From: a virus
Direction: 5' to 3' (one strand)
IMG/VR virus record: IMGVR_UViG_3300037068_000153
Span: 1-64,000 of that record
DNA length: 64,000 nt
Both the position numbers and the translations under genes were made by a program. Under the pieces are notes generated by a model. It made no database searches. It worked only from the letters and a program-made list of their open reading frames with translations, and was not told the DNA's origin. Shown here one piece after another: positions 40,489-50,125 of this stretch. The number at the start of each line of letters is the position of its first letter. Within the stretch, counting starts at the first letter, position 1.

Positions 40489-41740
40489 CGGCTTCGACTG
40501 CGCAGGTGGGGGCGCTGCGCCGCGCCAGCTCGGCCTCATAGCTGGCGAGGTTGTACTTGAGCATGCCCGGCGCGCCGCCGGCGACGCCCGGGTCGTCCGG
40601 GCAGGCCGCGAGCCCCGCCTTGCACGACGCGATCGCCTCCTCGAGCCGGCCCATGAGCGCCAGCGCATGGTTGAGATAGATGTGCGGCCGATACGTGCGG
40701 TCGAGCGGGTTGGCGCCCAGCATCGAGTCGGTATTGCCGATCTTCATCGCCCGCTCGGTATACGCGACGCAGTCGGGGTGCCGGCCGCGCAGGTAGGCGA
40801 TCCGCGCCAGCCCGAAGAGGCCGTCGGGGTTGTCGGGCATCTCCATCGCCGCCGTCGCGTACTCACGGTTGGCCCGATTGTACGAGTCCTCGGGCGCGCC
40901 GCCGAGCTGACCGAATTCCAGCATGGAGCCCAGTGCCACGTGCGCCGCCGCCCTCTCCTCGCACCAGCCCGAGCGCTTGAGGTAGTCCTCGTAGAACTCG
41001 GCGCTCTTGTGCGGTTCGACCCAGCGCGCTTCCTGCCCGAGGTAGAAGAGAGTGCGCGGATCGACCACGGCGCCGTTGGCGCGGTCGGCCGCCAGCTGGC
41101 GCAGGAGGATCTTGTAGTTGCGGTTGGGGACCGTCTTGCGGTCGGCCTTGCGTCGGTGGATGTTGGTGATGCCCTCGTAGCGCCACGATTGCACGAAGCG
41201 CGTCGGCATGAGCACTTCATGCACAGGGTTGACCCATACCGCCGCACCGGCGCGTACGACGCGCTCGCGCCACTGGCGATAGAAAGTACGCCCCTTGTCG
41301 TCGCGCGCGTAGTCGTAAGCCAGGAAGCCGAGGTCCAGGTTGCGCGCGCGCATGTCGGCGACGACCTGGCGCAGCTTGTCCGCCCCCTCGACCACGTCGT
41401 CGGAGTCCATCCAGTAGATGAACTCGCCGCGCGCCATCGAGAAGGACTTGCGGCGGGCGGCGCCGAAGTCGCCCAGCATGATCTCGCCGGTGTAGGGCGC
41501 CGGCGCCCCGAACGCGCCGCACGTCGCCTCGTCGTCGCGGAAGAACGCCTCGGGGTTGGTCTCGGGCGTGAAGAGCCCGACGCGCGCGCCATGGCGCTCC
41601 GCCACCGCGGTCGTGGCGTCGGTCGAGCCCGTGTCGACCACCACGATCTCGTCGGCGCAGTCGCGCACGGAGGTGAGCGCGGCGTCGAGGTTCTGCTCCT
41701 CGTCCTTCGCGATGAGGCAGATGGAGAGCTCGACCGTCAT
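40265..41740 (-). CDS. GT2-TPR glycosyltransferase (5' frame of split gene)
   Basis: Nominally 491 aa from ATG 41740 with GGAGAAG upstream. Residues 1-230 are a GT-A domain: ELSICLIAKDEEQNLDAAL, EIVVVDTGSTD and YWMDSDDVVEG (DxD). A TPR-like helical region runs from about 230 to 405. After about base 40515 the frame gives Arg/Ala-rich nonsense while the +1 frame becomes convincingly coding. A run of five C at 40508-40512 is the probable shift site. Together with the 39007 frame the product would be about 910 aa. Confidence 0.75.
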   Translation of the reverse strand: MTVELSICLIAKDEEQNLDAALTSVRDCADEIVVVDTGSTDATTAVAERHGARVGLFTPETNPEAFFRDDEATCGAFGAPAPYTGEIMLGDFGAARRKSFSMARGEFIYWMDSDDVVEGADKLRQVVADMRARNLDLGFLAYDYARDDKGRTFYRQWRERVVRAGAAVWVNPVHEVLMPTRFVQSWRYEGITNIHRRKADRKTVPNRNYKILLRQLAADRANGAVVDPRTLFYLGQEARWVEPHKSAEFYEDYLKRSGWCEERAAAHVALGSMLEFGQLGGAPEDSYNRANREYATAAMEMPDNPDGLFGLARIAYLRGRHPDCVAYTERAMKIGNTDSMLGANPLDRTYRPHIYLNHALALMGRLEEAIASCKAGLAACPDDPGVAGGAPGMLKYNLASYEAELARRSAPTCAVEADGGVHQVRGPRRAAGAAEPRRLRHLRHAAVEAVGARRQEQRASAQVPRRDAEVHPQRRYRQPNGVGDGQTRRTR

Positions 41741-41997
41741 TTCTTCTCCGATTTTTTCAGGTGCGCGTTGATGGCCTGGCGGATCCAGTCCGAGGGCTTC
41801 TTGTCGACGCGTAGCGCCGCGCGTCGCAACCGTCCCCATGTCTCAGGATCGACGCGGAAGGTGCACCACTTCGATTTCGTTAGCGGTTCGAAACCGTCAT
41901 CGAAATCACCGATGTCATCTTGCCCTTTGATACTGAAACTGGCGCTTGGTGTATCGCCAGGATCAAATATTTCTTCGCTGATGCGCTTGCGGGGCAT
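41737..41997 (-). CDS. ribbon-helix-helix regulator
   Basis: 86 aa with ATGA overlap to the glycosyltransferase. The C-terminal half, CTFRVDPETWGRLRRAALRV then KKPSDWIRQAINAHLKK, fits the strand-helix-helix of Arc/MetJ-type DNA-binding proteins; the N-terminal half is acidic. A perfect palindrome abuts its start codon, so it probably represses its own operon, which is the sugar cassette. Confidence 0.7.
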   Translation of the reverse strand: MPRKRISEEIFDPGDTPSASFSIKGQDDIGDFDDGFEPLTKSKWCTFRVDPETWGRLRRAALRVDKKPSDWIRQAINAHLKKSEKK

Positions 41998-42014
41998 GTG
42001 TCACGATGTGACAC
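41998..42014. promoter_or_regulatory. perfect palindrome GTGTCAC-GAT-GTGACAC (operator)
   Basis: Seven-base arms around GAT, directly upstream of the RHH gene start. Its half-site TGTGACAC recurs at 30116, 57569 and 63152, each near a minus-strand gene start. Likely operator of the RHH protein. Confidence 0.65.
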
Positions 42015-42020
42015 CGCGTG

Positions 42021-42044
42021 GAGAAATTGCGCAAGGGGTTTCTC
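42021..42044 (-). terminator. weak hairpin after the second fibre gene
   Basis: GAGAAA and TTTCTC enclose a 12-base loop containing TTGCGCAA, one base past the 42046-43677 stop. There is no U-tract, so termination is uncertain; it could stabilise the 3' end. Confidence 0.35.
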
Positions 42045-42045
42045 T

Positions 42046-43677
42046 CTAGAGCGTGAGCCAGTTGCATAGCTGCGTCGACCCGCCGCGCGCCATGAACCCG
42101 CGAGAGCCGAACGCGCTGCTCAATACGTAGCCGCTGGGCGAATCGTCGACGAGACCGGAGACGCCGCGGACGAGCACGGGGTAGCTGGCGCCCACGCCGC
42201 CGGCGCCGTCTTTGACCAGATGCACGGCCCCCGTAGGCGTACCGCTGGCGCCTAAGAAAACGCTGAGGGATGCGCCGGTGCTCATGATGATGATCGCATA
42301 GTCGCCCGGGATCGCCGTGTAGTGGGTCGAGATCCAGCGCGTCTGCAGCACGGCGCCGCCGATATAGTCCATGCGCAACCCGCTCGATCCAGCGGTGTTG
42401 CCGAAATAGCCCGCCAGCCCGGTGGGACCTGTTGGACCCTGCGGCCCCGTAAATCCTGTCGCGCCGGCGGGCCCTGTAGCGCCCGTGACGCCGACCGCGC
42501 CCGTGTTGCCGCGGGGGCCGACCGCTCCCCCGGGGCCCGTGGGGCCGGTCGCGCCCGTCGCGCCGGCGGGACCCGTAGGTCCGGTGACGCCGCGAGCGCC
42601 GACCGCGCCGGCGGGACCTGTAGGGCCAGTTACGCCCGTCGCTCCGGCCGGGCCCGTAGGGCCTGTGTTACCGCGGGGGCCGACCGCTCCCCCGGGGCCC
42701 GTCGGGCCGGTCGCACCGGTGAAGCCCTGGGGACCGGTGGGTCCCGTGACACCGCGCGCTCCGGTTGGGCCCGTAGCGCCGGTGACGCCTGCGGGGCCAG
42801 TCGGCCCCGTCGCTCCGGTGACACCGGTGCTCCCTCGCGGGCCCGTCGGGCCAGTCGCGCCCGTCGCGCCGGCCGGACCCGTAGGGCCCGTCGCACCGGT
42901 GACGCCCTGCGCGCCCGTGTTGCCGCGCGGGCCCGTGGGGCCGGTCGCGCCGGTAGCTCCGGCCGGGCCTGTCGGACCGGTCGCGCCCTGCAGACCCGTG
43001 ACGCCCGTAGCACCGACGCCGGTCGCGCCGCGCGGGCCCGTGGGTCCAGTCGCGCCGGCGCCGCCGTGCTGCCCGATATAGGCCCAGCCCGTCGCCACCT
43101 GAAGCAGGCTGGCGTTGATTGGGCTGTGCGTGACCCCCTGCACCGTGGCGCGGAAGGTCGAAACGGCGGTGGCGCCGAACGTGGGGTCGTTCGCCTGCAC
43201 GGCGTCGTTGAGGTTGTAGCCGCTCGTGCCGCCCGACCAGAAGCCAGGCAGCCAATGAAGGCCGAACACGACCGGCACGGCCGGCGGGGTGGTCACAACG
43301 TCGGTGAAGAGCGATTGCGACGTGAGGACGACGAAGGGCGAGGAGACCAGCAGCTGTTCGCGGGTGTTGTCCGCCCGCGTGAGCACGACGTCGACGAGGT
43401 ACGGCCCCGCGGGCTTCTCGACCGTGTCCGTCGAGACGACGGAGAAGATGACGTTGCCGCTGGTCGGGTCGCCGCCGACGAAGCCTGTGTACATGCGCGC
43501 GAAAAGCAGTACGCCCTGCTGGTCGCGCACCGACATGACGACGGCGAGCGCGCCGGTCATGTCGACCGCTGTGCTGTCGACGAAGGCCAGGTGGAAGTCG
43601 CGGTCCTCCCCCTGCGCGACCTCGAGCTCTTGCGCAGTGCCGACGCTGATGGTGAGTCCGGTTACACGTGCGGCCAT
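42046..43677 (-). CDS. second collagen-like tail fibre
   Basis: 543 aa. Residues 1-165 are a beta-rich BppU_N-like attachment domain ([32 protein letters not shown]). Residues about 205-425 are nearly pure Thr-rich Gly-X-Y triplets ([13 protein letters not shown] pattern), and the last 115 residues form a beta-rich tip. It shares architecture with the 30160-33618 fibre but lacks its repeated modules. Preceded by a TAGACT element, six bases before ATG. Confidence 0.87.
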   Translation of the reverse strand: MAARVTGLTISVGTAQELEVAQGEDRDFHLAFVDSTAVDMTGALAVVMSVRDQQGVLLFARMYTGFVGGDPTSGNVIFSVVSTDTVEKPAGPYLVDVVLTRADNTREQLLVSSPFVVLTSQSLFTDVVTTPPAVPVVFGLHWLPGFWSGGTSGYNLNDAVQANDPTFGATAVSTFRATVQGVTHSPINASLLQVATGWAYIGQHGGAGATGPTGPRGATGVGATGVTGLQGATGPTGPAGATGATGPTGPRGNTGAQGVTGATGPTGPAGATGATGPTGPRGSTGVTGATGPTGPAGVTGATGPTGARGVTGPTGPQGFTGATGPTGPGGAVGPRGNTGPTGPAGATGVTGPTGPAGAVGARGVTGPTGPAGATGATGPTGPGGAVGPRGNTGAVGVTGATGPAGATGFTGPQGPTGPTGLAGYFGNTAGSSGLRMDYIGGAVLQTRWISTHYTAIPGDYAIIIMSTGASLSVFLGASGTPTGAVHLVKDGAGGVGASYPVLVRGVSGLVDDSPSGYVLSSAFGSRGFMARGGSTQLCNWLTL

Positions 43678-43689
43678 GCGGCGAGTCTA
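43678..43689 (-). promoter_or_regulatory. late -10 element TAGACT six bases before ATG
   Basis: Minus strand TAGACT (43689-43684), CGCCGC, then ATG 43677; no SD. Same spacing as at 33619, 46585, 47688 and 50114. Confidence 0.5.
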
Positions 43690-44301
43690 CTACAGCAGCC
43701 CTGCGGTGACGAGCGCGGCCCGGTCGTTGGCGCCCATGACATCGAGACGGCCAGCATTATTCGGGTGCGTATCGTCGCCGCTGTCATACTCGGGTTTGAG
43801 GTTGTCGGTCCCGTCGTTGAGCTGCGTATGTTCGACGCGCGCAACGATATTAGACCCGGTCACACCTGTACCGCGGATGGCCGCGTTGACCGTCAGCCAT
43901 GTGGCATATAATCCTGGGCCCACGCCATCGAAGGCTCGCCTAGCGGGGGTGATGACGCTAAGGATAATCTTGGCGGTCGGATTATTACTATTAATATCGG
44001 CGATCAAAGTATTGTATTTCCCGATAATCGTAGCGGCATCCTCCATCGCGATGATGATGTTGTTGAAGCCGGGCTCGCAGATGACCCATTTGAGATTGGG
44101 ATTACCCTTCACGACGGAGGCGTTATAGAAACCTATATTATCGTCGATGGTACGGAACGGCTGTGCCAGCGAGAGGATGCCCGGACGAGTGCGAGCCTCG
44201 GCCGCGGTATAGATACAGCTGCCGAGCATCAAATATAATCCGTTGTAGTTGGCGGCGATGGAGTCGCCGAGAATCAATCCTTCGACGTCCTTGAAGCTCA
44301 T
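43690..44301 (-). CDS. SGNH/GDSL hydrolase
   Basis: 203 aa from ATG 44301 (ATGA overlap). LILGDSIAANYN (block I, nucleophile Ser), EPGFNNI (block III-like) and DDTHPNNAGR (block V, catalytic Asp and His) mark an SGNH esterase. As part of the fibre cluster it probably removes acetyl groups from host surface polysaccharide, or trims the fibre glycan. More AT-rich than its neighbours. Confidence 0.8.
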   Translation of the reverse strand: MSFKDVEGLILGDSIAANYNGLYLMLGSCIYTAAEARTRPGILSLAQPFRTIDDNIGFYNASVVKGNPNLKWVICEPGFNNIIIAMEDAATIIGKYNTLIADINSNNPTAKIILSVITPARRAFDGVGPGLYATWLTVNAAIRGTGVTGSNIVARVEHTQLNDGTDNLKPEYDSGDDTHPNNAGRLDVMGANDRAALVTAGLL

Positions 44302-45485
44302 CGCGCCTCCAGCCGCTGCCAGCGCCGCGGCATGATGGACGAGGATGCGCCGAGATTGGAACCGATCCACGCCTGCGACGGCGTCTCGATCTGCTTGGAG
44401 CCCGCTGCCCCCGTCACCATCTGGGCGCAGCCGTTATATGAGGCCAGCAGCGCGGCGGTCAGCGTCGACGGCTGATAAACCATACGCGCGTCGATGACCG
44501 TGCCCCCGGGGAACGAATCCAGACTGACGGACAAAAGATCGGCGCCCGCCGCCACCAGCACAAACGTGCCGGCGGTGGCGTTGAAGGTCACGTCGTAGCG
44601 CATCCCGAATAGCCCCGCGGGGGTATACATCGAGAATATCCAACCGCCATTTTGGGTGCCGGCGTTCGAGGTCGCCGGATTGTCTAGATAGTCGGCCAAG
44701 AAGCGCACGGTGATGTCGATGTCGCCGTTGTTGATGAGCGCGGGAAGAGCGGATCGCGCGATCTGCAGCGTGCAATCTCCGGTGGTACCGTCGACGAGCG
44801 GTAGATCGGAGAAGCCCAGCACCTGAGAGTCTCCCCAGACATCGATCCCGCCCGTCGCGCTCGGAGTCTGCCCCAGCCCATCCGCCTCGATGTTGAGCCC
44901 CGCGGCGACGTGCTTGTGCTGCACCCCCGGCGCCGATATTCCGCGACCCGCGCTGACGCGTCGCCAGCCTATATCAGAGGTCGAATAATTGACGCCGATG
45001 GTCGCGCCGCCCAGATCGAGAGCACCATGCGCGGTGGGCTGATTCGGCGACGGCGAAGCCTTCTCCCATGCTGAATCGATGCAGTTGACGCTGTCGCCGG
45101 GGTTGAAGGTCAACTCCGACGGGAAAGTGGCGTCGGCGTCGACGAACCTGTCGGCCGCCGGGCCCCCGCTGGCCGGGCCCGCCACCGCGGCCAGCGTCAA
45201 CGTGTTCGTTCCCGTTTTCGTCCAGCTCACGTCGCTATGATCGAACGGCTTGGTGACGCGATTTGAATAGCCGGGGAATGTCCACCACCCGCCACCCTCG
45301 GGGCCGCCGTGGTCTTCGAAAACGGGGCCCGACGATACAGCGATGGCAGTGCTGGCACTCCGCGCGGCGTACACCGTCGAGCCCGACCGCGAGGCTACGA
45401 CCTCGAACGGGAGCACCGGCGTGCTCAGATCGAGGACGAGCTTCCGCGTCCCTTTGTATCTGCGACCCGCATTGACGCCGTGCAT
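44298..45485 (-). CDS. virion-associated beta-rich protein (adhesin-like)
   Basis: 395 aa from ATG 45485, one base after the previous TAA. Beta-rich throughout (RKLVLDLSTPVLPFEVV; GGWWTFPGYSNRVTKPFD; VTFNATAGTFVLVAAG), with a lectin-like jelly-roll look in the last 200 residues. Sits between esterase and fibre genes. Probable fibre or tip component; no family assigned. Confidence 0.62.
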   Translation of the reverse strand: MHGVNAGRRYKGTRKLVLDLSTPVLPFEVVASRSGSTVYAARSASTAIAVSSGPVFEDHGGPEGGGWWTFPGYSNRVTKPFDHSDVSWTKTGTNTLTLAAVAGPASGGPAADRFVDADATFPSELTFNPGDSVNCIDSAWEKASPSPNQPTAHGALDLGGATIGVNYSTSDIGWRRVSAGRGISAPGVQHKHVAAGLNIEADGLGQTPSATGGIDVWGDSQVLGFSDLPLVDGTTGDCTLQIARSALPALINNGDIDITVRFLADYLDNPATSNAGTQNGGWIFSMYTPAGLFGMRYDVTFNATAGTFVLVAAGADLLSVSLDSFPGGTVIDARMVYQPSTLTAALLASYNGCAQMVTGAAGSKQIETPSQAWIGSNLGASSSIMPRRWQRLEAR

Positions 45486-45486
45486 T

Positions 45487-46584
45487 TTAGTGCGCGAACC
45501 ACGCGCTGGAGTGGTCGCAGTAGAGGGTCTTGGATCCATAAACGGCGGCGATCGTGGCCGTCGCTGCGCCATTGATCGTGTCGCCGCCGTTGGCGTTGAT
45601 CGTGATGGTGCCCGATGAGTTGCCCACGTCCTGCACGATGATCTCCTGCCCGACTTTGATGCACGTCGATGCGGCGGGCAGGTTCACGGTGCGCGATCCC
45701 GTCCCGCTCACGCCGATGAAGTGGTCGGTGATCGCCGCGGTGATGACCGAGGACGCTGTGCGGTAGTTCGTGGCGAAGCCGCCGAAACCCTGTATCCCGT
45801 TGGCGTCGAATTGGGCGAATTGCGCACCGAAGCTGCTATTGAATATCTGAAAAACATCGCCGCCGGACGCGAGCTGCAAGACTGATCCGGCGATCCATTT
45901 CGTGAGCGTCGCGGCGACCGTATTATGAAACTCCAACACGTCGGGAGATCCGTTGACGTTGCTGGTGATCACCACGCGATGGTTGTCGCCAGAATCGGTG
46001 GGCACGATCGCGAATCGCGCCGTACCGCTCGAATTTTGCGTCTCGAAGAGGTCCCCCGACTGCGACGGCGAGTTGGCTTTGACGTAGAGCCCCTTGTTGG
46101 CGTCGGCCCCACACAAAAGCCCGAGAGGGCCGCCGCTCACCGTCTCGGTTATGGTGCCCCCGCTGGAGCCCCCAGCCGTGTACGCGCTCTGGAGAGTCCC
46201 GGTGATCGTGCAGTCGGTGCGACTCGACCCTGAGTTGTCGGCGCAGGCGACGCCGGCGCCGGTAAAATTAAGGGTCGATCGCTGCGTCAAGCTCGATCCC
46301 TCGTCCGCCAGCGTGGTATAGGCTGCGCCGCTGCCCGTGCTCACCTGCGAGTCGACGTTGGTCGCGCTCGTATACATATAAGCCCCGTCGGAGCACCGCA
46401 CCCAGCTGCGCGCGCGGCCGACGGGAATGGGTGCGGAGGTCTGGCAGATGTAGCGCACGCCAGCGCCGACCGAGACGGCGCTGTTGTCGGGGTTGGCGGT
46501 GGCGCCCGCGGGGCGCGAGACGCCCCAGTTGACGGCCAGCATCGCCAGTGCGATCGAGACAGCGATAGTCAGATAGTTCCGCAT
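45487..46584 (-). CDS. fibre-like protein with N-terminal signal sequence
   Basis: 365 aa. Residues 1-28 are a clear signal peptide or anchor (MRNYLTIAVSIALAMLAVNW, then PAGATA). The rest shares modules with the large fibre: SAYTAGGSSGGTITE/GLYVKANSPSQSGDLFETQ and TDHFIGVSGTGSRTVNLPAA with GQEIIVQDVG. A signal sequence is unusual in a virion fibre. It may be exported and act outside the cell, or have been taken from a host gene. TAGAAT precedes its ATG by six bases. Confidence 0.7.
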   Translation of the reverse strand: MRNYLTIAVSIALAMLAVNWGVSRPAGATANPDNSAVSVGAGVRYICQTSAPIPVGRARSWVRCSDGAYMYTSATNVDSQVSTGSGAAYTTLADEGSSLTQRSTLNFTGAGVACADNSGSSRTDCTITGTLQSAYTAGGSSGGTITETVSGGPLGLLCGADANKGLYVKANSPSQSGDLFETQNSSGTARFAIVPTDSGDNHRVVITSNVNGSPDVLEFHNTVAATLTKWIAGSVLQLASGGDVFQIFNSSFGAQFAQFDANGIQGFGGFATNYRTASSVITAAITDHFIGVSGTGSRTVNLPAASTCIKVGQEIIVQDVGNSSGTITINANGGDTINGAATATIAAVYGSKTLYCDHSSAWFAH

Positions 46585-46596
46585 GACCGGATTCTA
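46585..46596 (-). promoter_or_regulatory. late -10 element TAGAAT six bases before ATG
   Basis: Minus strand TAGAAT (46596-46591), CCGGTC, then ATG 46584. Here the previous stop lies 12 bases further upstream, so the TAG is not part of a stop codon, which argues that the hexamer itself is selected. Confidence 0.55.
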
Positions 46597-46607
46597 CCTC
46601 AATCGAT

Positions 46608-47687
<1,080 letters not shown>

Positions 47688-47699
47688 GTCCCTAGACTA
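47688..47699 (-). promoter_or_regulatory. late -10 element TAGTCT six bases before ATG
   Basis: Minus strand TAGTCT (47699-47694), AGGGAC, ATG 47687. The TAG is also the stop of the upstream gene. Confidence 0.42.
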
Positions 47700-48263
47700 C
47701 ACCGACAGCGCGCCGGTGAACACTCCGACGTCCAGCCCCGGGCCAGTGTCAAGAGTGAAAAGCGCGTTGGTGGGAGACTCCTGCCAGATCACATTGGCGC
47801 GTGCGCCCGCCTCCTTGGCTTTCTGCAAGAACTGCTGCGCCACCAGCGCCTGCGCGCGCGTCAGCATCTGTCCGACGCGAATGTAGAAGCTCTTGACCCC
47901 GCCCGATCGCAGGACGAAGGTCGAGCTCGGGAACAGCGCCGTGAAGACGCGGTAGATGTCCTCGCCGCGCCCGCGCGACTTGCGCGCCACGATCGCCGCG
48001 CGCAGGTAGAGGCGGTAGGTCACATCGTCGACGCCTCCGCGCGGCTGGCCGAGCACGCGGCCGAGCGCGTCGAGCTGCGCGCCGGCGCTGTCGTCGATGT
48101 TGGTGATGGTCAAGATCGACTGGTACGCGTCCTCGAGATCTTGAAACTGGCGGGCCACCATGTCGACCCACGCCTGGATCTTGGGCTTGCCCCTGAACTG
48201 CCAGTAAATGAGCGCGCGCAGCCGCGCCTGCCAATCGCTGACGTAGTCGATGGTCAGCGGCAC
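47697..48263 (-). CDS. baseplate/tail protein, DUF2612 (P2 gpI/Mu gp48-like)
   Basis: 188 aa from GTG 48263. YLRAAIVARKSRGRGEDIYRV and QLDALGRVLGQPRGGVDD are hallmarks of DUF2612, the wedge protein that follows baseplate J and links to fibres. Its place directly after the J gene supports the role. Confidence 0.8.
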   Translation of the reverse strand: MPLTIDYVSDWQARLRALIYWQFRGKPKIQAWVDMVARQFQDLEDAYQSILTITNIDDSAGAQLDALGRVLGQPRGGVDDVTYRLYLRAAIVARKSRGRGEDIYRVFTALFPSSTFVLRSGGVKSFYIRVGQMLTRAQALVAQQFLQKAKEAGARANVIWQESPTNALFTLDTGPGLDVGVFTGALSV

Positions 48264-48264
48264 G

Positions 48265-49734
48265 CTACGGCGTCTCCGCGATGGCGGTGATCGTGCAGCG
48301 AGAGCTGTCGAAGGTGGCGATCTGCCGGACCGAGATCGCGACCGTCGTCGAGCTCGCGGGGCCTGGCGTCGTCCCGATCAGCATCGTCGGCACCTCGAGC
48401 AGCCCAGGCGCCGCCGTCGAGCCGTCCGGCGCGGGCACGATGGCGTTGCCGTCGGCGTCAGTGGCTGACGGCTTGAACAGGATCGCGCCGGCGAGCGCCG
48501 ACGAGCGAACGTCGACGCCGATAGCGCTCGCGTCGCCGTAGGTGAGGAGCGCCGACAGCGCCGCCTGCTGGACGAAAGCCGCGCCCGTCGGCCACTGCGC
48601 GGCGTCGTAGTTGACCGTCGCGGTCACGTAGATCGGCACAGCCACGGGGCGCGACCAGGACACGACCTGCGGGTTGCCCTGCGAGTCGGTCGCCACGCCG
48701 CTCTGGTTGCCGAACGTCGCCGTGCCCGCGCCGACCTCGTTCCACACCGCCTGGGTGATATCCTGGTCGGTGCCGTTCTGCACCAATACCTCGACGGCGT
48801 GCGGCGGGACACCGTTGGCGTCGGTGGCGTCGGTGTCGTTGAAGAACACGGCGCAGCTCGTCGGCGGTTGGTGGTTAGGGTCGGTCGAGCCCTCGTTGAC
48901 TTTGAGGATCGCAGCGCGGATGGCGTCGGCGGTGCTGCCGCCCTGCCCCGCCAACTCAGCCTCGCGGCGCGCGCGGAACGCTGGGTCGGTCTCCTTCAGC
49001 GCTCCCACGGCGGCGTCGAGCAGGTTGATGGCCCCCGACCACCCGTCGACGGGGGTGACGATGCTGGTGAGCACGCCGGCCAACGCGCCCACGGCGCCGG
49101 CGTTCACGGCGCGGAACGCCACGTCGACGGCGCCGACGCCGTCGCCTAGGTATTTCCAATGGGCCGTGTTGTCGGTGATGTTGCTCGAGGTCGTGGTCGG
49201 ACCGCCTGAGCCCGCCGACGTACCCGCGGTGATGCAGATGTAGGCACGGTTGGCGTTGGTGCGGCGGTCCCCGACCGCATAGCCGGTGCCCGATGCCCAC
49301 GCCGTCAGCGCAGCGATGGTACCTTGAGCAAACGAAGCGAAGACCGAGTTGGTGGCGTCGCTCGTTTTCGTCTGGCGCCCGACGAGCAGCACCGTCCCCG
49401 GCGTACCTGTGCAGGTCTCAGTCACGGTCGAGAACGACTGCTCCTCGCGCGTAGTGCCCGTGAGCGAGCACAGCTGGTCGAGCGCCGCGTCCGACGCCGC
49501 GTTGGGATCGAGCGAAGCGACGATGGCGCCGCCGAGGTCCCACATGGCGCCGAAGCCATCGGAGAGCGTTGTAATTTCCTGACCCGCAAGCGAGTCGAGC
49601 GGGATCGTCCCGTCGACCTCGGTGCCCGCGCTGCTGCCAAGGATGTTGAGGTAGTCGGTCTGCAGCTCGTCCACCACGACCGACAAAGGCTTGCCGACCC
49701 AGCCCTCCGCCGTGAGCCCATAAACCGTTGCCAT
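48265..49734 (-). CDS. baseplate J-like protein with inserted CBM-like module
   Basis: 489 aa. GLTAEGWVGKPLSVVVDELQ at the start, EVDGTIPLDSLAGQEI, KETDPAFRARREAELAGQG and the VNYDAAQWPTGAAFV region are baseplate J (P2 gpJ/Mu gp47) features. Residues 144-198 hold an extra module (WASGTGYAVGDRR, YICITAGTSAGSGGP, ITDNTAHWKYLG) that also sits in the tail sheath and looks like a chitin-binding CBM5/12-type domain. J proteins form the baseplate wedge ring. Confidence 0.87.
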   Translation of the reverse strand: MATVYGLTAEGWVGKPLSVVVDELQTDYLNILGSSAGTEVDGTIPLDSLAGQEITTLSDGFGAMWDLGGAIVASLDPNAASDAALDQLCSLTGTTREEQSFSTVTETCTGTPGTVLLVGRQTKTSDATNSVFASFAQGTIAALTAWASGTGYAVGDRRTNANRAYICITAGTSAGSGGPTTTSSNITDNTAHWKYLGDGVGAVDVAFRAVNAGAVGALAGVLTSIVTPVDGWSGAINLLDAAVGALKETDPAFRARREAELAGQGGSTADAIRAAILKVNEGSTDPNHQPPTSCAVFFNDTDATDANGVPPHAVEVLVQNGTDQDITQAVWNEVGAGTATFGNQSGVATDSQGNPQVVSWSRPVAVPIYVTATVNYDAAQWPTGAAFVQQAALSALLTYGDASAIGVDVRSSALAGAILFKPSATDADGNAIVPAPDGSTAAPGLLEVPTMLIGTTPGPASSTTVAISVRQIATFDSSRCTITAIAETP

Positions 49735-49735
49735 C

Positions 49736-50113
49736 CTACGCGCTCACCGTGTCGGTGATGGGCGTCTGCGAGTACTTGGTGCGGATCGAGTAGGTAATGC
49801 TGGCCGAGCGCGGATCATTGGGGTCGTCACGCACGAGCTGCGCGCCGACGACCTCCGTCACGTCCGCCACACTTTGGAGCCGGACGCGGATCGCCTCGCG
49901 CACGACAACGGGATCGGGATTCTTGACGAGAACGACGCCTAGATAGTCGACGCCGAGCGATTGGTCGAGATAGATCTCGCCGAGGAAGAGCTTGACCTTG
50001 ATCTTGCACGCCTGCGCGACCGCGGCCTGCCCAGAGACGACGGTCCGGTCGCCGTTCGCCACCGCCATGTCGTCGTCAGCGTCGAGCGCAAAATCGCGGA
50101 TCGGGTCGGCCAT
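49736..50113 (-). CDS. gp25-like/gpW baseplate wedge protein
   Basis: 125 aa. PIRDFALDADDDMAVANGDR, LGEIYLDQSLGVDYLGVVL and REAIRVRLQSVADVTEV fit the gp25/DUF2634 baseplate lysozyme-like wedge family, which nucleates sheath assembly. Position between spike and J is standard. TAGAAT stands six bases before ATG. Confidence 0.8.
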   Translation of the reverse strand: MADPIRDFALDADDDMAVANGDRTVVSGQAAVAQACKIKVKLFLGEIYLDQSLGVDYLGVVLVKNPDPVVVREAIRVRLQSVADVTEVVGAQLVRDDPNDPRSASITYSIRTKYSQTPITDTVSA

Positions 50114-50125
50114 GGGCCGATTCTA
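50114..50125 (-). promoter_or_regulatory. late -10 element TAGAAT six bases before ATG
   Basis: Minus strand TAGAAT (50125-50120), CGGCCC, ATG 50113; the TAG is also the upstream stop. No SD. Confidence 0.45.

Noticed and set aside
40265-40510. C-terminus of the GT2-TPR frame as a real domain
   Set aside because: Its Arg/Ala-rich composition matches an out-of-frame shadow of the GT4-side coding sequence.
42021-42044. GAGAAA/TTTCTC hairpin as a strong terminator
   Set aside because: There is no U-tract after the stem on either strand. Listed only as a weak hairpin.
42422-43081. Plus-strand Pro-rich ORF opposite the second fibre
   Set aside because: It is the antisense shadow of Gly-X-Y codons (GGN/CCN symmetry), with no start signal or neighbours in register.
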